A stretch of DNA of 44,674 nt from Micromonospora craterilacus. Lineage in GTDB: Bacteria; Actinomycetota; Actinomycetes; Mycobacteriales; Micromonosporaceae. This document shows, piece by piece, positions 24,938 through 32,869 of the stretch. The notes under the pieces were generated by a model. The model saw only the letters and a list, made by a program, of their open reading frames with translations, ran no database searches and had not been told where the DNA came from. The stretch covers positions 1-44,674 of the forward strand of contig NZ_POTY01000019.1 in NCBI RefSeq assembly GCF_003236315.1, in the 5' to 3' direction. The translations under genes and the position numbers were made by a program. Position 1 is the first letter of the stretch, and every line of letters begins with the position of its first letter.

Positions 24938-25423
24938 TCAGGAGGCGACCGCGGCGTCGATCTGGTTGATCGCCAGCGTGGCGCCCTCCACGACACCCAT
25001 GTCCAGCACCTGCTGCAGCGCCTCGGCGGACTCGTAGTTGCCCACGTAGGTCGCCCGCGTGCCGCCGTTGTGCTCGGTGAAGGTGTAGACGTTCCTGGAG
25101 ACCGGCAGTTCCGGCCTCGGGTTGAAGTCCAGATCGGCGAAGCCGTCGTCGAAGGAGAGGCTCCTCGGCTCGTCGACGGCGGTGACCAGCCAGTAGCCGG
25201 CGTGCTTGTCGCCCTCCGGGCCGGTCATGTAGTAGGTCACCCGACCGCCGGGCCTGAGGTCGTGGTCGACCACCGTCGCCGGGTAGGTCGGCGGTCCCCA
25301 CACCATCTCCAGTTGGCGAGGGTCGGCGTAGACCTGCCAGATCCGCTCCACCGGCGCGGCAAAGTCCGCGGTGATGGTCAGGGTCAGGTTGTCGAGGTCA
25401 TGCTGGACGTCGGTCACGGGCAT
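24938..25423 (-). CDS. AHSA1/SRPBCC-family protein
   Basis: 161 aa. Pattern of the AHSA1 START-like fold: ADFAAPVERIWQVYADPRQLEMVWGPPTYPATVVDHDLRPGG, YYMTGPEGDKHAGYW and RNVYTFTEHNGGTRATYVGNY. Members form a helix-grip cavity for small hydrophobic ligands. It follows an ArsR regulator by 3 nt, the common ArsR/AHSA1 pair (SdpR-like) in actinobacteria. Function unknown; a role in stress response or ligand binding is usual speculation. A strong terminator closes the operon. Confidence 0.88.
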   Translation of the reverse strand: MPVTDVQHDLDNLTLTITADFAAPVERIWQVYADPRQLEMVWGPPTYPATVVDHDLRPGGRVTYYMTGPEGDKHAGYWLVTAVDEPRSLSFDDGFADLDFNPRPELPVSRNVYTFTEHNGGTRATYVGNYESAEALQQVLDMGVVEGATLAINQIDAAVAS

Positions 25424-25426
25424 GGT

Positions 25427-25768
25427 TCAGTCCTCCTGGTCAGGGTCGGGTGTGATGAGCCGGTCGATGCGGGCGATGCGGCCACGCCAGACCTGTTCGA
25501 GCTCGGTGAGCATGGACGCCACCGACCGCACCGCCGCCACGTCACCGCTGGCCAACTGCTCGCGACCGCTGCGTCGTTTGGTCAGCAGACCGGCCTTCTC
25601 CAGCACGGCGACGTGCTTCTGTACCGCGGCGAAGCTCATGTCGTAATTCGCCGCGAGCGCGGAGACCGAGTGCTCCCCGGCCAGCACGCGGCGCAGGATG
25701 TCGCGCCGGGTGCGGTCAGCGAGCGCGTGGAACAGTGCGTCCGCCCGGTCGCTGCTCTCCTCGCCCAC
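25427..25768 (-). CDS. ArsR-family transcriptional repressor
   Basis: 113 aa from the GTG at 25768. A TTG at 25783 is in frame, but it lies inside the -10/operator region and is unlikely. Winged helix: FHALADRTRRDILRRVLAGEHSVSALAANYDMSFAAVQKHVAVLEKAGLL, then wing KRRSGREQL. No obvious metal-binding Cys motif, so not a classic arsenic sensor. First gene of the two-gene operon with the AHSA1 protein. The start lies about 9 nt from the predicted -10, so its mRNA may be leaderless. Autorepression is likely through the palindrome in its promoter. Confidence 0.9.
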   Translation of the reverse strand: MGEESSDRADALFHALADRTRRDILRRVLAGEHSVSALAANYDMSFAAVQKHVAVLEKAGLLTKRRSGREQLASGDVAAVRSVASMLTELEQVWRGRIARIDRLITPDPDQED

Positions 25769-25774
25769 AGACCA

Positions 25775-25805
25775 AATATACAACCAATCGGTTGTACGTT
25801 GTCAA
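25775..25805 (-). promoter_or_regulatory. arsR promoter with operator in the spacer
   Basis: Minus strand: -35 TTGACA (25805-25800), 17-bp spacer, -10 TGTATA (25782-25777), or TATATT slightly later. The 18-bp palindrome TACAACC-N4-GGTTGTA (25779-25796, plus-strand coordinates) fills the spacer and part of the -10. Binding there would block RNA polymerase. The arsR GTG begins about 9 nt beyond the -10. Confidence 0.85.
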
Positions 25806-25976
25806 CCGCAGCACGTCCCCCGCGGTGGCAGCCGGGCCAGCACCGGCGGCGGTGGCCCCCGGGCGGTCGGACGGCGGCCGATGCGGGGAGAATGACCCGT
25901 CGGCGCAGGTCGTCGGCGTCGACCGGCCGGACGACACTCGGGCATCCGGTCGAAACGGGTGGGAGGGAGAGCCAGC

Positions 25977-26834
25977 GTGACGGAGGCAGCCGCCGGCGAG
26001 CTGCGGGCAGACTGCGCCCGGTGCTTCGGCCTCTGCTGCGTCGCCCCCGCCTTCGCCGCGTCGACCGACTTCGCGCTCGACAAGCCCGCCGGGCAGCCGT
26101 GCCGCAACCTGCGCCCCGACTTCGGCTGCGGCATCCACGCCGAGCTGCGCGACCGGGGCTTTCCGGGCTGCACCGTCTTCGACTGCTTCGGCGCGGGCCA
26201 GCGGGTCGCCCAGGAGACCTTCGGCGGGCGGGACTGGCGTGCCGCGCCGCAGACCGCCCGGCAGATGTTCGACGTCTTCGCGGTGATGCGGCCCCTGCAC
26301 GAGCTGCTCTGGTACCTGACCGAGGCCCTCGCCCTACGCCCGCCGGCAGAACTTGCCGAGGAGCTGTCCGCCGCGCTCGCCGAGACCGACCGGCTGGCCA
26401 CGGACAGCCCGCAGACGCTGCTCACGCTGGACGTCGACGCGCACCGCGGCAAGGTCAACGCGCTGCTGTCGCGTACCGGCGACCTGGCCCGTGCCCGCGG
26501 CGGCGCCGCCGGTGCCGACCACCGGGGAGCCGCGCTGGTCGGCCGGGACCTGCGCCGAGCCGACCTGCGCGGGGCGAACCTGCGCGGCGCGCTGCTGATC
26601 GCCGCCGACCTGCGCGACGTCGACCTGACCCGGGCCGACCTCACCGGGGCCGACCTGCGGGCGGCCGATCTGCGCGGCGCCGACCTGTCCGGGTCCCTGT
26701 TCCTGCACCAGTCACAGCTCGACGCCGCCCGTGGCGACCGGCACACCCGCCTGCCGGCCCGGCGCACCCACCCGGCCCACTGGTCGATGCTGCCACTCAC
26801 CCCGCACCGGCCATCCCGGCGCCGGAGCCGCTGA
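25977..26834 (+). CDS. Cys-rich N-domain plus pentapeptide-repeat protein
   Basis: 285 aa, GTG start behind GGGAGGGAGA. The N-terminal half is Cys-rich: DCARCFGLCCVAPAF, PCRNL, FGCGIH, GCTVFDCFGAGQ, resembling the CxxCxxxCC cluster of YkgJ-type zinc/iron proteins. The middle is helical. The C-terminal part (about 185-245) is a pentapeptide-repeat right-handed helix with steps such as ADLRG-ANLRG-ALLIA-ADLRD-VDLTR-ADLTG. Such helices can mimic DNA or act as scaffolds. The two-domain combination is known in actinobacteria but uncharacterised as far as I know. It is divergent from arsR. Confidence 0.8.
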   Translation: MTEAAAGELRADCARCFGLCCVAPAFAASTDFALDKPAGQPCRNLRPDFGCGIHAELRDRGFPGCTVFDCFGAGQRVAQETFGGRDWRAAPQTARQMFDVFAVMRPLHELLWYLTEALALRPPAELAEELSAALAETDRLATDSPQTLLTLDVDAHRGKVNALLSRTGDLARARGGAAGADHRGAALVGRDLRRADLRGANLRGALLIAADLRDVDLTRADLTGADLRAADLRGADLSGSLFLHQSQLDAARGDRHTRLPARRTHPAHWSMLPLTPHRPSRRRSR

Positions 26835-26904
26835 CGCCGCTCACCCCACGGGCGCCGATGTCGGATAATGACGATCAACACGCCCTTGATCGGAAGGATC
26901 CTTC

Positions 26905-27378
26905 ATGGCCAGCTCGACGCACCGGTCCACCACCCGCAGTCTGATCGGGGCATTCCTGACTGCGGTGCTGGTGGCGACCACACTCGCGGTCACCAGTTCG
27001 CCCGCCGCCGCACACCCCAAACTGAGCCCGAGGGCGTCCTGTCCCGGCACCGAGTTGTCGCCGCACCGCGACGCCTACGGCGGCGCCATCTCCGTGTTCG
27101 TCTCCTACTCCAGCGCCAACGGCGGCACCAACTGCGTCTGGGCGCAGAAGAACCTCAACCGCGACCGGGCCGAGCGGATGGAGGTCTTCATCGGCCGGTG
27201 CCCCAGCGGCAACCCGGGCTTTCCGTGTGAGCCGCTCGTCTTCGACCGCGACGCCGGAAACTTCCAGTACTACGCCGGCCCGGCGCAGGTGACCGGCACC
27301 GCCGGCCACTGCATCCTGGTGTACGTGGTCTACCGGAACCTCGCCGAGGAACGGTGGGGGCCGATCCACTGCGGCTGA
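26905..27378 (+). CDS. Secreted SapA-like (spore-associated protein A family)
   Basis: 157 aa. ATG follows GGAAGGATCC. The signal peptide is clear (TTRSLIGAFLTAVLVATTLAVTSSPAAA). The mature part has YGGAISVFVSYSSANGGTNCVWAQK, MEVFIGRC, AGNFQYYAGPAQVTGTAGHCI and a final HCG. This spacing matches Streptomyces SapA-type proteins (VYLTYN...NC, YAGPVYV...CI, HCG). Secreted, small, possibly spore- or hypha-surface associated. Several cysteines could form disulfides. Function in this organism is unknown; the family call rests on motif memory. Confidence 0.65.
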   Translation: MASSTHRSTTRSLIGAFLTAVLVATTLAVTSSPAAAHPKLSPRASCPGTELSPHRDAYGGAISVFVSYSSANGGTNCVWAQKNLNRDRAERMEVFIGRCPSGNPGFPCEPLVFDRDAGNFQYYAGPAQVTGTAGHCILVYVVYRNLAEERWGPIHCG

Positions 27379-27451
27379 CGACCGCCCCCGTCCCCGTGCC
27401 CAGGCGTGGGGTCGACGTCGCAGCCCGGTGCCGCCGGCGGCGACACCGAAT

Positions 27452-27931
27452 CTAGCGGCGGGCCGGCGCCTTTGCGGCGCGCGCCTCGGTCATCCCCTGG
27501 TTCGCCAGGGCGTCGGCCCGCTCGTTCTCCGGGTGCCCGTTGTGCCCCTTCACCCACAGCCAGGTGACCCGGTGCTGGGCGCAGGCCGCCTCCAGCCGCT
27601 GCCACAGGTCGGCGTTCTTCACCGGCTGCTTCCCGGCGGTCAGCCAACCGTTGCGTTTCCAGGACGCCAGCCAACTGGTGATGCCGTTGCGCACGTACGT
27701 GCTGTCGGTGTGCAACTCGACCGTGACCGGGCGGGTCAGGCTCTCCAGCGCCTCGATGGCGGCGGTCAGCTCCATCCGGTTGTTGGTGGTCGGGGTCGCC
27801 TCGCCGCCACACAGTTCGCGCTCGTGGGAGCCGTAGCGCAGCACCGCGCCCCAACCACCCGGCCCGGGATTGCCACTGCACGCGCCGTCGGTCCAGATCT
27901 CCACCACCCGGCCGGCCGTCTCGTCCACCAT
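27452..27931 (-). CDS. rnhA: Ribonuclease HI
   Basis: 159 aa. Catalytic set complete: Asp in [16 protein letters not shown], Glu in [13 protein letters not shown], Asp in [11 protein letters not shown] and Asp in [27 protein letters not shown] is the basic/handle-proximal region of the E. coli-type enzyme. It cleaves the RNA strand of RNA-DNA hybrids (R-loops, Okazaki primers). Convergent with the SapA-like gene and separated from crtY by a tandem repeat. Confidence 0.95.
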   Translation of the reverse strand: MVDETAGRVVEIWTDGACSGNPGPGGWGAVLRYGSHERELCGGEATPTTNNRMELTAAIEALESLTRPVTVELHTDSTYVRNGITSWLASWKRNGWLTAGKQPVKNADLWQRLEAACAQHRVTWLWVKGHNGHPENERADALANQGMTEARAAKAPARR

Positions 27932-27974
27932 GCGGCAAACCTACCGAAGCCTCCCCCGCCAACTGGCACCCGGC

Positions 27975-28091
27975 CAGCCGGCGTGCCGGCGGCCGGGTCG
28001 CGCCGTCGGGTGGAGACAAACCAGCGCCAGGTCAGCCGGCGTGCCAGCGGCCGGGGTCGCGCCATCGGGTGATGGCAAACCAGCGCCGGGT
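27975..28091. repeat. Imperfect 58-59-bp tandem duplication
   Basis: Two copies, from 27975 and 28033, both starting CAGCCGGCGTGCC and ending near AAACCAGCGCC(A/G)GGT, with a handful of substitutions and one indel; a third start appears at 28092. It fills the rnhA-crtY gap and stops at the crtY stop codon. Confidence 0.75.
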
Positions 28092-29365
28092 CAGCGGCCT
28101 GGCCGGTCGGTCGCGGGACTATCGGGGCCGACGACGGGCGGCGGCACCGTCCAGGTCGGGCGGCGGGACGACACGAGCCGGTCGCGGAGCCGGCCGGCGG
28201 CGTCGGCCACGGTGGCGGTGACCATCGGCAACAGCCGGGCGGAGCGCATCACGGCCAGGTCCTCGGTCATCGTGGTGGCACCGTCGAGGAAACGCAGCAC
28301 CCGTGGCGCCGGGTTACAGTCGAACAGCCGGCCGAAGAACTCCGGGCCGCCGACCAGGTCGCGGTCCAGGGCCCGCAGCGCGACCGCGTCCATCCACCGG
28401 TGCCGCCCGGGGTACGCGGGCGCCGGCACCGGCGGCCGTCCGGCGGCGAGCGCCCGGGCGACCTGTTCGGCCTGGCGGTGCATGGCGGCGAAGGTGAAGC
28501 CGGTCGACGGGCGGGTCGCGCCGCCGGCGGTGCCGAGGCGTACCACCCGGGGCGAGGGGCGGGCGACGAACGGGCCGTCGGTCATCGGGATGACGCCGTT
28601 CTCGACCTCCCGCACGCTGAGCCGGGCCGGGTCCAGGCCGAGCAGGTCCCGGTAGCCAGCCAGCGCCGCGTCGTACGCCGCGCTGGTGAGCAGGTCGGGC
28701 GAGAACTCGGTGTACTCGACCAGCGCGTACCGGCTGCTCACCGGCAGCAGGTAACCGAACGACACACCCCGGGGCGGCTGCGGGGTGCGAAAATCCATCA
28801 GGACCGCGCGTGCCGGGTCGAACACCGGCCGGTCCGCCGCCAGCCACCAGCCGCGAAAATGCTGCAACCAGTTCGTACGCCCCGGGCGACGCGGTGGTCG
28901 GGGCCGCGAGTCCAGCACCCAGCCGGCCCGCAACGCCGGCCCGTCACCGCCGATACCCACCAGCACCCGGTCGCCGTCGTCGTGCAAACTTTCGGCACCG
29001 GCGACGATCCGGGTCACGCCGAGGCGCCGCTCGGCCTCGGCAGCCCGGTCGTAGATCGGGCCGGAGCGCAACATCGCGTACCGCAGCGGGGCGAGGTTCA
29101 GGACGCGGTGCGCGCCGGGCGTGACCACCTCGACCTGCGACCAGCTCGCGCTGAGCAGGTCGTCCAGGTCGTTGCCCGGGTGGTCCCAGAACGCCCACGT
29201 CCGGTCCTGGCCACGTCGATGCACCGGGTCGACGACCGCGATCCGGAGATCCCGTACGCCGTGCCGAGCCAGCGCCGCCAGCACGAGTGACGCGGCACCA
29301 CCCCCGCCGACCAGGGCGAGGTCGACGTCGACCGGCGCAGAACCCACCCCGTCACGCTGCCACAC
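28091..29365 (-). CDS. crtY: Lycopene cyclase family protein
   Basis: 424 aa. Rossmann FAD/NAD motif near the start (DLALVGGGGAASLVLAALAR), then DPVHRRGQDRTWAFWDHPG, NWLQHFRGWWL, VLMDFRTPQ, FGYLLPVSSRYALVEYTEFSP and GTAGGATRPSTGFTFAAMHRQA, all typical of CrtY-type cyclases that convert lycopene ends to beta-rings. GTG start; another in-frame GTG lies six codons later. No other carotenoid genes are in view, so it may complete a pathway encoded elsewhere. Confidence 0.88.
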   Translation of the reverse strand: MWQRDGVGSAPVDVDLALVGGGGAASLVLAALARHGVRDLRIAVVDPVHRRGQDRTWAFWDHPGNDLDDLLSASWSQVEVVTPGAHRVLNLAPLRYAMLRSGPIYDRAAEAERRLGVTRIVAGAESLHDDGDRVLVGIGGDGPALRAGWVLDSRPRPPRRPGRTNWLQHFRGWWLAADRPVFDPARAVLMDFRTPQPPRGVSFGYLLPVSSRYALVEYTEFSPDLLTSAAYDAALAGYRDLLGLDPARLSVREVENGVIPMTDGPFVARPSPRVVRLGTAGGATRPSTGFTFAAMHRQAEQVARALAAGRPPVPAPAYPGRHRWMDAVALRALDRDLVGGPEFFGRLFDCNPAPRVLRFLDGATTMTEDLAVMRSARLLPMVTATVADAAGRLRDRLVSSRRPTWTVPPPVVGPDSPATDRPGR

Positions 29366-29618
29366 CCGCAGACCACCGCAAGGCGCTACCCCGGGTTACG
29401 CCGCCTCGGACCGTTCCGGCAACAAGACCCACCGCACCGCGAGCGGCGGCCAGCGGGCCAGCGACTACGCCGAGTCCGCGAGCGGGCGCCGCATGCCGAC
29501 GATCGTGGCTCGGGACGACGCAACGGTCTACATCGACAAAGTGCTGGTGCACGAGCCCTCGAACCCGACCATCAGATTCCGTGCCGTCCCCCCAAGCTGG
29601 AGCCGCCGAGGCACACCG
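29366..29618. other. Intergenic, no gene recognised
   Basis: Upstream region of crtY. Open frames lack recognisable domains and ribosome binding sites. It should hold the crtY promoter; no clear -35/-10 was identified. Confidence 0.4.
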
Positions 29619-29679
29619 AATTGTGAATCTTGGACAGTTTCCGTTCGCGCCTGACGGTAACTGTCCAAGATTCACAATT
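29619..29679. repeat. Long perfect inverted repeat (21-bp arms)
   Basis: Arms at 29619-29639 and 29659-29679 are exact reverse complements over 21 bp, beginning AATTGTGAATCTTGG. Inside, CCGT (29641-29644) can pair with ACGG (29654-29657) after one mismatch, extending the stem to about 26 positions with a 9-nt tip. The arms are AT-richer than the region. It stands directly next to the terminator of the lysozyme-like gene. It is not typical of a terminator and could be a mobile-repeat unit or a regulator site. Confidence 0.9.
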
Positions 29680-29693
29680 TGGTGGCGCAGACA

Positions 29694-29733
29694 CCGACTG
29701 GCCGGCACCCCGGGTGGGGTGCCGGCCAGTCGG
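29694..29733 (-). terminator. Very strong terminator after the second lysozyme-like gene
   Basis: CCGACTGGCCGGCACCCC (29694-29711), 4-nt loop, exact reverse complement (29716-29733): an 18-bp stem ending 16 nt from the stop codon. Confidence 0.92.
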
Positions 29734-29749
29734 CTGTACATGTGCTGTG

Positions 29750-30337
29750 TCAGCTGGTCCAGTGCTGGGCGACCAGGTCAGCGGCCTGCTGCTCCCACTG
29801 GGCGTAGTGATCCGGGTACGCCGACACCTGAACCTTCTGCGCGGCGGCGGTCAGCGGCATGTCCTTCCAGCCGTCGACCTGCTTCAGGCCCTTCAGGAAC
29901 GCGGTGGTGGAGTACTCGGGGTCGGTGATCTGCTCGACCGTGCCCCACCCACTGGACGGGCGCTGCTGGAACAGGCCCTGCGAGTCGTGGTCGTTGCGGT
30001 CACCCAGGTGACCCAGGTTCTCCAACTTCGACTCCTGCAGAGCCGTCGCGATGGACACCACCGCGGCACGCTCGTCCATGCCGGTCTTCTTCGTCGCCGC
30101 GATGATCGCCTTCACGTTGGCGGTCTGCTCACCGTTGAGGTCGATGCGGGACTGGGCGCCCTGCACACCGTTCGGGATCAACTTGCTCGTGTCCGGCTTG
30201 TCGGCCTGCACCGCCGCGACCGGCTTACCAGCGGTCACCGCAGCAGCGTCCGCATGCGCGATCGGACCGGCGAACACACCACCAGCGAAAGCCAGACCAG
30301 CAACACCCAGAACACTCTTACGCAGCATCGAATTCAT
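29750..30337 (-). CDS. Secreted lysozyme-like protein, second copy
   Basis: 195 aa from the ATG at 30337, which has GGAG 8 nt upstream; an upstream in-frame start is rejected because it adds residues before a clean signal peptide (MNSMLRKSVLGVAGLAFAGGVFAGPIAHA). The C-terminal domain matches that of the protein at 469-1227: GVQGAQSRI, ATALQESKL (Glu102), NDHDSQGLFQQRPSSGWGT, ITDPEYS and SAYPDHYAQWE. The linker is shorter here. Likely peptidoglycan hydrolase or binder outside the cell. Flanked by an 18-bp-stem terminator and an unusually long, repeat-bearing upstream region that may hold complex regulation. Confidence 0.8.
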   Translation of the reverse strand: MNSMLRKSVLGVAGLAFAGGVFAGPIAHADAAAVTAGKPVAAVQADKPDTSKLIPNGVQGAQSRIDLNGEQTANVKAIIAATKKTGMDERAAVVSIATALQESKLENLGHLGDRNDHDSQGLFQQRPSSGWGTVEQITDPEYSTTAFLKGLKQVDGWKDMPLTAAAQKVQVSAYPDHYAQWEQQAADLVAQHWTS

Positions 30338-31158
30338 GATCAAAACTCCATTCGGGGGTAGACACGCGCACCACAGAGGGGGGAACGGCACACGCGGTCA
30401 GCGCCCAGCGGGCGCAGAAGACCAAAAGGGGGAAAGAAGAGTTCCGCGTTTCAGGCGGGGGGTCGAGCCATCAGGCGACCCACCCCGTCGGCGGAACCAT
30501 GTCCAACGACCGACCGGCCACCAACATCCCGGGGCCGGGGCTCCGGCGACTCGCGGGGCACCAAGACCCTCTCGCTGCGCCGGGCCGATGCACAACGACC
30601 GAACGGCCGCCAACATTCCCGACCCGGCCCGGCCGAACCGGCCGGCACCAGAGCGCGACTTCCTCGCAGCGCCGGAACCACATCCAACGACCGACCGGCC
30701 CGGATCATTCCGGCGAACCGCCGGCCACACTCACACCCACAAGGGCGGGCGGCCCTGCTCGATCAGCCACCCGATACAACGCCCCCACCCCGCCGCCAAT
30801 TCCGGCTGGCCGCCGCCCAGGACCGGACATCCGACGCGATCGGTCCGGCACCGCCCGGGGTTCGCAATCCGCCCAGCCGTCACACCACGACCACCGGCGA
30901 GTCGTGGCCACCGTTCCGGGCAGCCAAACCTGCACCGACCACGGGATCATCGGGGTGATCCCGCACCCGCTGAATCCGTGCCCGGGCCTTCCCGCGACGC
31001 CTCCCCATCCGAGGCGGACACGGGACGGCGACGAGAACTCCTCGTTTTTACCGGATCAGGTGCCCGGCCCACCTAGTGTTGGGCACACCTGCGCTTTGAG
31101 TTGGCCACCCGAACGACGTCCCACGCAATCGGCGGACGACAGGTGAGGGAAGACGCGT
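30338..31158. other. 820-bp divergent intergenic region
   Basis: It separates two divergent genes for exported proteins. Open frames in both directions are Pro/Arg-rich, contain the direct repeats annotated separately and have no domains, so they are not called. It is long for this compact genome; promoters for both genes and possibly a small RNA could lie here. No known riboswitch consensus was recognised. Confidence 0.5.
30493..30712. repeat. Three direct repeats with ~90-bp period
   Basis: Imperfect copies near 30493-30530, 30587-30622 and 30673-30712 share CCAACGACCGACCGGCC or a one- to two-base variant; copies 1 and 3 are preceded by GGAACCA, and copies 1 and 2 are followed by CCAACAT(C/T)CC. 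The CAACG positions are 30504, 30593 and 30685, intervals of 89 and 92 bp. Confidence 0.75.
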
Positions 31159-31650
31159 ATGAAGGCGACCAGGGTTCTCGTAACGGCGTTGGGCAGCATT
31201 GCGCTCGGCGCGCTGCTGCTGCCGGGCGCGGCACTGGCCGACACCACCGTGTCGCCGTCGACCACAACGGTCGGGGAGACCGTCCTCCTCACCGCGACCA
31301 ACTGCAGCCCGAGCGCCGGCGACGCGATCTTCCACCTCAGCGGCCCCGACCGGGACCAGAACGTCCGCTCGACCACCGCCCCGGCGAGCGGCGGGCTGAG
31401 CGCCGAACTGTTCACCGCCGGCTTCACCCTGGGCACGTACACGGTGGCGGCCACCTGCGGCGACCGCACCCCCGGCGGCAGCACGACCTTTACGGTCGCC
31501 CCGATCGGCGGTGCCCAGGCCGGGGGCGGCGCCGGCAGCGACGGCACCGGAACGCTGGTAGCTGGCGCGACTCTGCTCGTCACCGCGCTCGGCGGTGCCG
31601 TGATCCTGGCTCGTCGCCGTCGCCACGCCGCCAACGCAGCGACGCTGTGA
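31159..31650 (+). CDS. Secreted surface protein with C-terminal membrane anchor
   Basis: 163 aa. Signal peptide MKATRVLVTALGSIALGALLLPGAALA, an Ig-like beta-rich body (about 28-115, with a Cys pair in TNCSPSAG and AATCGDRT), a Gly/Ala linker and a C-terminal membrane helix (LVAGATLLVTALGGAVILA) ending RRRRHAANAATL. No LPxTG sortase motif is seen. The ATG lacks a strong Shine-Dalgarno but has GAGGGAAG about 10 nt upstream. It resembles many uncharacterised actinobacterial wall-exposed proteins. Specific function unknown. Confidence 0.75.
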   Translation: MKATRVLVTALGSIALGALLLPGAALADTTVSPSTTTVGETVLLTATNCSPSAGDAIFHLSGPDRDQNVRSTTAPASGGLSAELFTAGFTLGTYTVAATCGDRTPGGSTTFTVAPIGGAQAGGGAGSDGTGTLVAGATLLVTALGGAVILARRRRHAANAATL

Positions 31651-31736
31651 CCGGCGGCACCACTCCATCCATCCCGACGAGTGCCCGACCAGTTTCGCAG
31701 CGCCGGCACCGTGCCCAAACCGTCAACAACGACGCG

Positions 31737-32073
31737 GCACCCGAGCCGCGACCGACGGCGCGAGCATCCGACGCAGCGCAGGGCAGGCACCCGTGCCGTG
31801 ACCGACGACGCGAGCACCCGAGACCGCGCACCGCAAGAACCCTCGCCGTGATCGACGACGCGAGCACCCGAGACCGCGCACCGCAGGCGCCCGAGGCGCG
31901 ACCGACGACGCCAGCACCCAAGACCCGCCCCCACAGGCACCCGAGGCATGACCGACGACGCCAGCAGGACCCAAGACCCGCACCCGCAGGGAACCCGAGA
32001 CGCGACCGAGGACGCCAGCACCCAAGACCCCGCACCGCAGGCACCTGAGGCGTGACCGAGGGCGGAGGCACAG
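31737..32073. repeat. 50-bp minisatellite, about 6.6 units
   Basis: Units begin at 31737, 31787, 31837, 31887, 31937, 31991 and 32041, giving periods of 50, 50, 50, 50, 54 and 50 bp. The shared core is GCACCCGAGGCG(C/T)GACCGACGACGC(C/G)AGCACCC, with diverged ends. 50 is not a multiple of 3, so it is unlikely to be selected as protein. It lies between a surface-protein gene and the H1-like gene. No unique spacers occur, so it is not a CRISPR array. Confidence 0.88.
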
Positions 32074-32249
32074 AAGGCGGCGCGGAGGACGGCGTCGCTG
32101 CTCGCGGTGGCCGGGATCGCACTGGTCGGTACGGGGCGCGGGAGGCTGCTGCCCGATCCCCCGCAGCCTGACGGTGCCGGCCGGTCGCGGGCGTTTGACC
32201 GGCAGAGCGCCGGGAAGACCTGCGCCACGGCAGATCCCGAGGAGCGACG
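32074..32249. other. Leader region of the H1-like gene
   Basis: Non-repeat remainder of the gap before the H1-like gene; no gene or clear promoter motif recognised. GAGGAGCG immediately before the ATG serves as ribosome binding site. Confidence 0.4.
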
Positions 32250-32861
32250 ATGGCGCAGGCAGGACGGGCCAGGAAGCACACCGGGGCGCGCAAGGCCCCG
32301 ATGCCGCGCAAGGTGGCGGCGAAGAAGGTGGCCACGGTGGCGAAGCGGGCCACCGGAGCGACGGCTGCCAAGACGCCCGGCGAGAAGCCCACGCCGACGA
32401 GCGCACGCACCGCCCGCAAGAAGACCGTCTCCGCCACGGCCGCGCCGACCCGCCGGCCCACTGCGAAGGCTACCGCCGCGAAGAAGGCCACCACCCCGAA
32501 GAAGGGCGCCCCCGCGAAGACCGCACCGGCGGTCAAGAAGGCTGCGGCAGTCACCACGAAGGCGGCAACGAAGAAGGCCGCAACGAAGAAGGCGGCAGCC
32601 AAGAAGGCGACAGCGAAGAAGACGGCAACGAAGAAGGCGACAGCGAAGAGGGCGGCAACGAAGAGAGCGCCGGCTGGGAAGGCAACGGCCACGAGGGCCC
32701 CGGCGAAGAAGACGACGACGAAGAAGGCGGCGACGCGGAAGACGGCGGCCACGCAGGCTGCGGCATCGCGGTCGCGGGCGGCCAGCACGGCGCCGGCGAA
32801 GAAGGCGACGACGATGGAGTCGTTCGGCAGCCGGCGCGGCGCCCGGACCGGGTCCCGCTGA
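32250..32861 (+). CDS. Histone H1-like lysine/alanine-rich DNA-binding protein
   Basis: 203 aa, ATG behind GAGGAGCG. After a basic start (MAQAGRARKHTGARKAPMPRK) most of the chain is KAAxKKA/TAKK-type repeats (for example KKAATKKAAAKKATAKKTAT), like eukaryotic H1 tails and bacterial HC1/AlgP-like proteins. It ends TTMESFGSRRGARTGSR. Such proteins compact DNA or bind nucleic acids non-specifically. The DNA is correspondingly rich in AAG and GCG codons, and opposite-strand frames here are artefacts of that bias. Repeat number may vary between strains. Convergent with the MBL gene, 8 nt apart. Confidence 0.85.
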   Translation: MAQAGRARKHTGARKAPMPRKVAAKKVATVAKRATGATAAKTPGEKPTPTSARTARKKTVSATAAPTRRPTAKATAAKKATTPKKGAPAKTAPAVKKAAAVTTKAATKKAATKKAAAKKATAKKTATKKATAKRAATKRAPAGKATATRAPAKKTTTKKAATRKTAATQAAASRSRAASTAPAKKATTMESFGSRRGARTGSR

Positions 32862-32869
32862 GCGGCGGT

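Noticed and set aside
27975..28091. Small protein gene between rnhA and crtY
   Set aside because: The stretch is an imperfect tandem duplication of non-triplet length without start or ribosome binding signals.
30499..31146. Plus-strand ORF of 215 codons in the intergenic region
   Set aside because: Pro/Arg/His-rich composition, contains the direct repeats, no ribosome binding site and no domain.
31737..32073. CRISPR array
   Set aside because: The whole 50-bp unit repeats with gradual divergence; there are no unique spacers and no cas genes in the window.
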